Positions 35,601 to 46,600 of a stretch of 64,000 nt of DNA are shown piece after piece. The stretch is from NCBI RefSeq assembly GCF_014898055.3, contig NW_023605305.1:116160734-116224733 (forward strand), given 5' to 3'. Numbering within the stretch: the stretch's first letter is position 1; each line of letters begins with the position of its first letter. The position numbers and the translations under genes are program-made. The DNA is from Talpa occidentalis. Lineage: Eukaryota > Chordata > Mammalia > Eulipotyphla > Talpidae. The notes below the pieces were generated by a model that was not told the origin of the DNA, ran no database searches, and saw nothing but the letters and a program-made list of their open reading frames with translations.

Positions 35601-38600
35601 TCTGAGCTGGGGCCTCTGAGCTGGGGCCTCTGAGCTGGGGGCCCAGGCCCAGGCGCTGGCCGGGCCTGTGTGGCCCGATTCTGAAGGCAGCCTCCCCGGG
35701 CCTGGCCCCACGTGCTCACGCCTGGCCTCCTGCACGAATGAAGGGGAGTGTCTGCCTCACACGCTCGGCTGTGCGGGCTGAGTGAGTCACTCTGCAAAGT
35801 GCTTAGCACAGCGTCTGGCAAGGAGTAAACACGCCTTCGTGCCAAGCTGCGTACTACAGACGGGAGAAGGACCCAGCGCCGCTCCTGCCTGGGACACTTG
35901 CAGACCCGCTTCCCCGCCCGGAGCAGAAGGGCCGGGGCCACGGCAGGGAGAGCTAACGGTGTCCACCCGCCGGGGTAAAGCCTAGACTCCTACCGGCCGG
36001 CCGCCCGCTCTGGTCCCAACCCCTGTCAGCCCTGCACGGTCAAGCCCAGGCAGACCCGCGGGGCCTCCGCTGGGCGCCCAGCCTGCCTCGCCCGCGACTG
36101 CCTAAGGGCTGACCCAGCTCTGAAAGGGGGGCCCAGCTCGTAGGGTCCAGCTCAGAGGGCTCTCGGCCCCTACGAGGAGGGAGTCTGGCCTGCTCACAGC
36201 TCCCAGAGCTGCCTCCGCTGCCCAGGAGGACGCTTTGCCCAAGCTCCTTACCCCGCGGCCCCAGTGAGGGCCACGTGGGAGCCTGGTCTCTGGGTCTCGG
36301 GGTTCCTAGGGCTGGCAGAGCCGCAGAGGGGAGCAGGCCCCAGCCCACGCCTCACACAGCTCCGCCTTCCAGAAGGCCAGAGGCAGCGGGCAGCGGTGCC
36401 CCTGCAGAGCCCGGCCTCGCCCCTGCACCGCCCATGCCCCTGGGCGAGGGCTGCAAGGTCGAGGGCCTGACCGAGACCAGAGCCACCAGAGCCCACCTCC
36501 CGCAGGGACGCAGGGACCAGCCACCAGCTCTCGGCTGAGCTTCTTGAGCACAGGGGCCGGGCAGGGACCCTTCACCTGCAATTCCCACGCCTCCCTGTGA
36601 CAGGGCGGCCGGCAAGGCTGCTCGGCCCCACCCCTGGGGCTATGGGGAGCACCGACTACCCGGCCGAGAAGCCCGGGAACAGGCCCCCCAGAGCCAGGGC
36701 AGCCCTCCTGGGTCCCACGTCCCTTAGAAAAGCCTCATTCTCATCACAGCCCCCCGGGAAGCAGAGGTCGGGGCTTACGGCCTGGACAGATGAGGAAACT
36801 GGGGCTCTGAAGGGCCGAGCGAGTTGTCCAAGGTCGGACTCTCAACGAGAACCCGGCCCTCACCGTCCACCCCCGGGAACAGCCCGTCCTCGCCTCCACC
36901 TTCTCGAGTGTTTTTAAAACCGACTTCACGCCCATGTCTGTATGTAAATTTCTGTTTCCCAAGACAAACGAGCTTGGGAATGGGAAGGAAAGCAGGAAAG
37001 GAAGCTGGCGCGACTCCCCACTGTGAGCCGGGCACTCGCGGGCATCTGCAAGACAGCAGCAGAGCACAAGTGCTCTCAGGATCAGCAGTCGCGACTACAG
37101 ACACCCGGGCCCCGAGGGTGAGCGGAGGGAGGGCGGACGGGACACAGGAGGTGGCTGCAGCCTCGCTCTCCTCCCTCCGCGCGGGTGGCGCACCCATGGG
37201 TGGCACCTCAAGGGAGCTCCGGGGGCTCAGCCACAGCCCTCGCAGCCCAGGCGCCCCACAGGAAACCCGGCTCACAGCCAGGCAGGAGCTGCAGGGCGGG
37301 GTGAGCAGCAGGGGGCCCGGGCCATGGACAGCACACGTCTAATTAAGGGCTTGCGTCCAGAATGTAAGGAACTCTCGAAATTCAATAATTAGAACCCAAA
37401 CAACCAAACTTTTAAAGACTGGGCCAAGGATCTGAACAGATACAGGGGAACAAGTGGTCTGCAGAACCGATTAGCATGAGAAAGATGTCGACATCGTCAG
37501 GCATCACAGAATCAAACACAAATCCAACCACGCGTGGTAATGCCACGCCCCCGTTAGAATGGCTAAAATTTAAAAGCTTGATCACACTAAGTGTTGCCAA
37601 GGACGTAGAGAAACTGAAAGTCCCATCCACTGCTGCTGAGTGTCGCAAACGGCAAAACCACAGCATAAAGGTAAACGTACATCAAACACACAAGCCAGCC
37701 ACTCCACCCCAGGTACTGCCCAGGAGAAACACAAGCATATGTCCAAACAACGAGCTGTACACGAATGTTCATAGCAACTCTGGACTAGCCCCAAAGTGGA
37801 AACAACCCAGAAACCCAATAACAGGTAAGTGGACAAACAGACAATGGTTTCGTTACAGCAAGGAATACTACAGGCCAATAAAAAAGGAACAAACTGGGCC
37901 TCCCCGGTGGCGCAGCAGTTGAGCGCTGGGTTGCGAAGCTGCCCGCAGCCTCTGCAGCGCCGGTTCGATCCCCGGCTGCTCCCCGGCCACCGGAGGAGGG
38001 TCCCGCATGGCGCGCAGACCTCTCCTGCCGCCCGCTGCTCCCCTCAGCAGTGTCCTTCGGTCCTTCTGCCTGCTCTGCTCCCCGCTCTGGCTCTGGTGAA
38101 TTCTCTCACCCTCCCGCGCTTCTGACTGTACCCAGTGCTTGTATAAATAAATAAATGAATAAATAAATAAAAATAAATCTTAAAAAAAAAAAAAACTGTT
38201 GGTACGTGTTACAGCAAAGATGAATCTCATAATCATACTCAGTGAAAGAAGCCAGATTAAAAAACAGTACATACCATGTGACTCCATTTACAGAAAGTTC
38301 TAGAAAATACAAACTCAGCTACAGTGAGAGAAAGCAGATCACGGTTACCTGGGGAATGGGGGAGGCCAGGGGTATGGGGGGAGAGGTTACGAATACAAGG
38401 AGACTTTGGGGGCGGTGGATGTGTTCGTTATCTCGACGTGGGGCGGTCACGGGTAAGTGCACACGCGGGAACCCACCAGCGACGCTGCGTGAACATGAGG
38501 TTACTGCATGACAATCACGCCTGGATAAAGTCGCTTTTAAAAAGCCTATATCACAGTGCAACTGCAGAACATCAAAAAAGAGATAAAATCTTAAAAGTAG

Positions 38601-41600
38601 CCAGAGGAAATACAGCTTTAACTTAAAGGAATAATCGTTACGTGACCCCTGACTTCCCGGCAGCTGTAACGGGAGCCGGCGGGCGGCAGAACATGATGGA
38701 GGCCTGAGGATAAGCACTGGTCAGGCTGCAGGTGCCCGGGCCGGAACAGGCGACTGGAGAGCCTCTCAAGCAGACCTGAGAGCTTGCCGTGGAGAGACCC
38801 ACCGACAGAAGCCGGCGAGGACACGCTTCGGGCAGGAGCGTGGCTCCGTCCAGCAAAAGACGGGGACGGCAGCAGCCTGGTGAACGGACTTACAAGCAGT
38901 AACTGAACCCACATGAACAAGAGCACAGAAGCCGGACAAGGGGGTGACTGTGCTGGGGTTCACCAGCCCCTCCGGCTGGAAGCAGGGCAAAGATACGGAT
39001 CGACAGCGGGGTCCTGAGCGAGCTAGAAGAGAGGAGACAGCGAAAAGAGAAGCGTACGCAGAAGCAGCAAGGAGACGGCAGGAAACTCAACGAGGTGAGA
39101 ACAGAAAGGAGGTGGAAGGCGAAGCCCGAGGCAGGGGGCGCGGTGGGGGCCATGGTGGGGCCATGAGCTGATGAGAAGGGCCTCGGTCTCTGCCCCAGGC
39201 CCCTGGCACAAGCCCCCGGGCCCCGGAACATCCAGGGACAGCGTGACGTCAATCATCAGGAGTGCCCCAGCACACCTGAGCTGGTGCCAGCACGGCAGCC
39301 TGGGGCGGGGCGCCCACGTGGCCGCGACCTTTGGGCAGGGGTGCAGACTATGGTCTATAAAAGCTCCTGGTCAGGAGGTCTGGGGAGCTTCCGGGTTGGT
39401 AAGACGGGGGCACGCCCCAGCTCCAGGGGACAGGAGCGCCTGCTCAGCGCCCCAGGCCGCGCGGGAGTGGACGCTTCTGAGCTCGAGAGCCGCTGCAGCA
39501 AACCTCAGCAGCCCAAGGCGGGTCGTGGGCGCAGCTCCACGCCGGCTCGCAGAAGCACAGCAGGTGGCCTGGGCTGGAATCCTCGCCACATGGGCTGAGC
39601 CCTCGGCCTGGGACCTTGCGGTGGAAGGGTGGGGTCCGGATTAGCTCGACCTGGAGGTCGCCTGGGCAGGAGAGCCGGTGGGCGGTGGCCCAGACGGCAG
39701 GAAGGCGAAGAGCGACGTGCTGAGCTGCTGAGCGGGCGGGCGGCAGCGTGGCCAAGCTCCAGCCTCCCAGGCACACCTCATCCATCAGGATTAGCAACAA
39801 ATTACAGGCGGGACGAGCTGAGTTTCTCGCGTCTCCGGCGCAGCTGAGGGCACTGAAGTCTGCAGAACACAGATGGATGCGGAAGGCGGGGGCCAGGGAT
39901 GGGCTGGAGCGAGCCCCGCTCCCAGGAGGGCCGCTGTCCTGTCATTGGAGGCAGCGTCTAGCCTGGTCACGCATCGACCCCTTCCTGGCGCTGCTGTGGC
40001 CAATGCCCTCGTGGGCCTCCTGCCTCCAGTGGGGGCCACAGGCCGCGCTGCCCTGCCATCTGGTCCCCCAGATGCCCCCACCCTGTCGCTGCCCCATCCC
40101 ACCGCCTGCCGCCCTCACATGACCTCGTGAGGCTCACTTCAGGGCCTTTCGAGAGCTGACTTTAATCACCTTTGCTCGCGTGCCCCCAAGACCCTAGTAA
40201 GGACAGGAGAACGGCAGGAGCCCGGCGAGGGCCAAGCCGCCTCGCAGCACCCGCGGCAGCATGCACACCCAAAGGGAGCACGTGGGAGCCCTGCGGGGGG
40301 CGTCTGCAGGACCTGGACTCCAGGGAGCAGGGTGCGGGCAGCCTGCGCGATGGGCGGGCCCAGAGGGGCGGCGTCTGGGCAAGCCAGGACAAGAGAAACG
40401 TCGATGGTTCGGATTGTGAAGTCCGCGTCGCACACTTATAATGTGCAACGTCTTGTCCTTCAACAGAAGTGCACGAAAGCACCGTTACTTAAAAACAAGC
40501 AACAAAAGCCATTAACGCAGAGGCCCTCACGGGCCAAGCCTGAGCTCACCTCCGTGCAGTGGCCGGAAGCGGGGGCCGGGCGGCCTCTGCCCAGTCACGG
40601 GCCCCTCAGGACAGCAGATTCTGGACCCGCACCGACGAGGGGTCATGTGTCTGCTGCGGCAGCCACGTGCTGGGGTGACCTGTCACGCCCCATCTGGAAC
40701 CAGACCTAGGGCCCCAGGCGAGTCCAGCATGAAGCTGACCCCAGGATAGTGGGGTTCTGGCAGGGGAGGCGCCCCAGCAGGTCAGGCCCCCCAGCGTCCG
40801 CACCGCCCCGTGAGCACCAGCCGGCGGGAGGCACCAGCTCACCCAGCCGCTCCTCCCGCCACTGCCCGCTGCTCAGCCCCTGGCGCCTCCTCAGGAGCCA
40901 TCTCCTGCCCTCCGCCTTCACACTGGGGGTCCTGACCCCTCCCTGTTCATTTATTCCAGTAAATTACACAAAAATTTTATAGTGAAATAATCTCAAACTA
41001 CAGAGAAAATGCACCGTCTACACATGGTACCAGCAGGTAGTTTTAGATACGGGTGGGCGGGTGGCGGGTGACGGCTGGGCGGGGACAGAGGCAGCCTCCC
41101 CTTGGTGCTGCTGTGACCATTTTCCTCATGGCTGTTCCGTGCTCGGCTCCCCACCCACCTGTAATGGGCTTCCCCAAACACGAGACAAAGTTGAAGCTGT
41201 GACAAGCCCTCACCCCTCAGCCTGCGCGTGTTTCCTGAGAATAGGGACATCGGGCCAGGACCCTGGACACCAACAGAGCCGGGGCGGGTCAGGCTTCCCA
41301 GGCGGGTCCCGCCGGCTGTTGCTGTAAAGGCCTTTAAGGCTAATTGGTTTTGTTTTTTTTGGTGTGGGGTCCACCCAAATGTCTGTTCATTTCCCCACGG
41401 ATGGGCGACGTCCAGGCCAGGCATGGTGCCAGCCACGGATGAGGCGGTGAGGGGGACAGTCAGCCGCCTGCGCCATCCTCGCGGGCATCACAAACTAACG
41501 CTTTAAAGCAAACAGCTCCAATGGGTGGGGGTGGAGCAGGAAGGCCCAGAAAGCCCCCAAGGCTGGGCCCCCACGCCGGAGCTGGCAGAGGGCAGGGGCA

Positions 41601-43651
41601 GCCAGCGTCTGCCTGTGGCTGGCGTGTGTCTGTGGGCGCCCATGTTGGCACACGTGTGTGCACCTGGGCACTGGACCAGCACCCCCGCCGTGAGAACCTC
41701 ACCCGCGGAGAGTGTTCAAGGCCAGGGTGAGCGGAGGGCCGGGGCGGGGGTGCAGAGAGGCGGGGGCGGGGGGGGGTGGCTCCCAGGAGCCCTGAGCTGG
41801 GGAGCCAGCGGCACGGCTGAGCGTGCAAAGGCCCCTGTGGCAGCGGCTGGAGAAAGGTGGTGAGCAGCCGTGGATCACCAGCCCCTCAGCCTTGAGTCCA
41901 GAATCCGAAAGCCCTTCCTATGCACTCAGTTAGCGACGAGAGCCGACCTTCACGGACACGAGACTATTTATAGTCTTTATCCACTTAGCGAGAATGTTCT
42001 TACATTTTCGCCCCAGAAGGACCGAGTGCTTGATGCTGGAAGCCGCCACAGACCCCCCCAGAGCCCGGACAGCAGGCAGCAGGCAAGCCAGAGCCCCCAG
42101 GGATGCACACACCCCTCATCCTGTCCACTTTTGCTGCCTTCTGTGCAGAGTGGAGCCGGCCCAGGCGACACTCCCCTGCGCAGAAGACCTTCGCCATGTC
42201 CCAGGAGAGGCCGGAGACACTGCAGGGACACACACGTCATGGGGGGTGGGGCAGAAAGCTCGGGAGAGGGGAGGTGGGAGCTTGGAGTGGGGGAGTCCCT
42301 GAGGCCACAGAAGAGCGCAGGAGCCTGCGAGTCGGGTTAAGTGAGTCAAACATCCCTCGAATGCTCTGGCCTGGCAGCCTCCCAACGTGCCCCAGGGTCC
42401 CGGCAGGTCTTGGCGGCTCTCCTGCTGCAAGGAGGTGAAGGGCAGCCCCTCTGGGGCCTAGGCAGGGAGCACCTGGGGAGCATCCGGCAGGGCGCCTGGC
42501 GGGGAAGGCAGTCCAGCGGGGGCGGCCCTGATGCCTGCCAGGGAGGGCGGCAGGAGGAGCTGCGTCCCCAGCTGAAGACTAGCCGGCTCCCCCGGCTGGC
42601 AGCATTGCTGGCCTCGGTGAGCAAGGAAGGGGCGGCCAAGAGTGGCAGCAGGACTCGTGGCTGGTGCGACTGTGGTTGGGCCCCTGATTTTTCTCTCGGC
42701 AGGGGAGGGGGCACAGTCAGAGCACAAGCTCCCTGGATGCTCACTTGGTGAGATGAGCTGCAGAGCAGGGCCAGCGGCAGGGGGTACACCACGCCCCAGG
42801 GCCACCCAGCACCCCCGAGGGAAGATTCCTGAAGGGGCCTGGAGCCAAGGGCCTCAGCTCGCAGACCCGGGGTCTCCCCTGTCGGAGGGGTCCAGAACGG
42901 CCTCTCCCCCCGGGGAATGTGGCACCTGTACACCTTTCCTCCTGGGAAAGCCTCTCCCCCCGCATTCCACCCCGGGCTGTGCTCCCCGGGCTGTGCGCAC
43001 GCCTACAGCCATTTCACCCCACAGACGCGCCAGGACAGGCCTCGCCAGGGGCCAAGCGCCCGGCACACAGCAGGGCGTCCCCCGGGCCGAGCTCCGCACC
43101 CACCCTGCAGCCGGCCCCTGTGTGCAGCAGCCTGGATAGCGCCTCGGGCCTCCCACCCCACGCACCGGCTCTGGCCCCGTTTCTTGAGGACACTCCCGAG
43201 CCTCAGTTTCCTCCTCTGCAACTGGGCTCCCAGGCCGGCCGGTGGGGAGGGGCAGCGTGTGACCGGGCTGTGGCCAGCGGACAGAGCCCCCGGCCCAGCG
43301 GCCGCACCTCGATGGTTGCCCAGAAGCCGGAAGTGGGAATTTCGCCGCCGCGCCGTGTCCCCGTGCGCCGGGAGTTGAACTGTTCACGGAAAGTGGCCAA
43401 GCCCAGGCGGGACGGGGGGCGGGCAGCAGCCTGCAACCTCCTTCCAAGCACACAGGCCAGGTGTAAGACAACAGCAACGCGAAGGCCCAGTTAAACAATA
43501 AAAGGAGTTCTCTGAAGGAGACAGTCATTAAGGTTTATTAGCCATAAAATAACCAGCACCCAAACGCGGAGCCCAGCCCGCGGCGGGATCGCCAGCTCTC
43601 CACGCAGGCTGGGGTGGCTCAGCACCTGGCGCCTGCCCCACCACATATACA

Positions 43652-43698
<47 letters not shown>

Positions 43699-46600
43699 AT
43701 CGGGCTCGGGCCGATCAATACTCAGCAGGAAGCACGCGGAAGTGACTGTTTCCAGGGGGCGCACGACACTTCTTAGCAACAGGCGTGATTCTCACACGCT
43801 CTCCCCAGACGTCCCGACCTGTCGTCCCGGGAGCCCCCGCCCTGGGATGCACGACACAGCCCTGGTTAGGGGGAACCCCCCGGCCCTGGGCCCCGCTGGA
43901 ACCTGCCCTGGCGCTGCTGCCTGCGGCCTGCAGCAGTGAAGAGCTTCCCGGCCACACTAGCCCCGCTGTGGGCCTCCCAATAGCCTCCCCAGGGAGGGCT
44001 GGCCAGAGGGGCACTCTCAGCTGGGCCGGATCCTCGCGGCCGCCCTCCCGAGCCTCACGGTCTGCGCTCTCCGAACCTCAGCTTTCTGCTTTAACCTGAG
44101 CTAGTTCATCGTCACGGCGACCTGGCTGTGGTGGTCCTGGGCCCTCCTGAGCAGGGGCTGGAGCCCAGGGGCAGGACCCAGAGGAACCCGGGCAGGGCTG
44201 GGCTGGACTCTGGTCCAGGTCTCAGCTCCGGAGGGCCTGAGGGCCACTGCTGCGTCCCCTCCCAGGAGGCTCCTGGCCCAGGCCCAAGGGAGGCCGAGGC
44301 CCCACCCTGGAGGAAGTGCAAGCCCCAAGCCCTGCCTTGCAGAGAGCATCGCCCACCGGATCTCGGATCCGGCCACAAGCCGCTGGCAGACCCAACGTCT
44401 CTGCCAACAGGCACTCTGCAGCTCCCCTGGGGCTCTGCCCACAGGCCCTCCCAGCTCCCCCGGGGCTCTGGCTGGCGGCTCAGAACTGCAGATAAACACA
44501 CTTCCCAGGAACCTAAGTTCAAAGGCGGGTCCCCAGGCACCCCGGGGAGAGTGGCCTGGGACTCTGGGGAGTGGTTGGCTCAGGGGTGCTGACGACTAGG
44601 GGTGTGGCAGAGAGAGGGCGCCCGAGGCCTTCACCAGGCCCAGGGTCTGCATTGTACGCCGTCTGGCCTCGGCCACAGTGCAGGCCCCCAGGCTCTGCAG
44701 AGGAGGCGTGGGGGCTTGGCCCTGGGGCTTCGGCAGGGGTGGGGTGGAACCCCCCTTCAGGGACACACGACCGTCCAGAGAGCTCATGGCACCCCCTCTG
44801 CTCAGATACCGGTTGGCAGCTGGTGGGGGGGAGAGCGGCCCCAGGTCCTTGGTCCAGCCTCGGTCCTGGCTCAGAGACCCACGGCCTCCAACACAGCCCA
44901 GCGAGCGGGGTGGGAACCAGAACCAGCACCAGCACCCAGAGCCCTGGGCTGCCCACCCGCCGTCCCCAGCAGGAGAACTTAACAGGGTTTGTCTGCCCGG
45001 TGCTGAGGGGCCCTCCCTCAGAACCCCAGGGAAGGGGATAGGGGACGGGAGGCTCCTGCCCGCTCTCTGGACTCCGCGGAGGGCGGGGAGCAGGCACCTC
45101 CAGAGTGCAGAGAAGAGAGACATGAGGGTGAGACACACACACCCCCCCATACCCTCGGCCCGGCCAGCGCGGCTGCTCGGCTTCCAGAGCACGTCGCCCT
45201 CCAGCGCGAGGCTGGGGGCCAGCCTGGCTGCCGAGCCCCAAGTTCTCTTCCATCGTGAGAGGAGCCCTCGATGGCGGACTTGGTGTGTGTCTGGGTGTGT
45301 GACTGAGTGTCTGTGGGGGGCTCTCAGACTCTGCTCCTCGTGGGGTGGCGGCTGGCAGAGCTCACAAGTAGGATCAAATCAGGGCTCACCTGCATCACTG
45401 GACTCTCTGGACCTGGGGAGACCGGGAGCCCCAGGGCCTCTGGGCTATGCTCTGCACCTGAGCCGAGGGTGGCATGGAGGCTTTGGCCTGCAGACCGGGG
45501 CTTCTGTGCCAGGAGCAGCTTCCTGGGACTCGAGTGGAACTGGTGGCCTCTCCCGCAGTTCCAGTTCCTCTCCTCCCCACAAGAGCACCCAGATTTTTCT
45601 CTGGGGACTGGCTCTTCCGGCAATGTGGAGGGCCGCGTCTGCCTGGCTCCTGGTGGGTCCACTGACCAGCACCGCTCAGCCCCGTGACTGAACAGTCCAG
45701 AGAGCGCATCAGAACCAAAGGGGGCTGCTCACGCCTTGGAGAGCCCAGGACTTGCAGGCAAGTCCCCTCCTGCACAGGTGCTGGCGAGAACACGGCCCCT
45801 CCCGCGCAGGGCGGGCCGGGGGACAGGAGGTCCGAGAGCTGCTCTTTCACCTCCGATGGGGGCTCAGGCCAGCAGCTGAGCCTCCAGATCACGCCGTCCC
45901 CGAAGCCCAGTGCCGTGACAGGAGCGAACACGTCCTGCCCTCATTTCAGGCCCGGCCAGTGCAGTCACGGCCACCCGCGCCAGGGCTCCAGGCGCTCGCC
46001 ACGAGCTTGCCAGGGCACGCGACACGCAGCCCGCTCCCAGCGCCCTGCTGGTCCCGCTGCCGCCTCACGTGTCAGAAAATGTACAAATACGGATCTGCGC
46101 CATAGAAGCCGGGTGCTCCTCTCAGTGAACGGGCCTCTGAGCGGGGAGCGACGTAGCCTTGGCTCGGGAGCGACCAGAAAGGTCGTGAGGCGCGGCGGGA
46201 AGAAACGGTGGTGCTGAAACGGAGCGGCCACTCGAGACGGCTCCGCTCTGCGTCCGCCCCTTGAGCACAGATGTCCGTCCTCTCCTGGGCCTCGGCCTCT
46301 GCGCCCACGAGACCAGGGGGTGCGCCAGCCCGTTCAGGAGGCCGCCCCTGTGCTGACACCCTCCATCGCCTGGCAAACCCCTGTGGCCGCCCAGCGCCAG
46401 GCAAGGGAAGGGCAGCCCGCGGGCCCGTGTGGTCAGGCCTGCCTTGGCCAGCTCCCGGGAGCCTGGGGGCAGGACGCGAAAGCCACCGCAGACCCGCCCA
46501 CGGGCGTCGGATTTCAGCTGGGCAAGCAGCGAGTAGGGGCCCAGCCACCCCCACCCGGGAGAGGATCCTCCTGGCCACAGCTCCCGCGGCTCAGCTTTCT

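Noticed and set aside
35234..35941. A repetitive protein with 14-residue units
   Set aside because: The periodicity comes from the 14-bp minisatellite read in three frames. There is no gene context.
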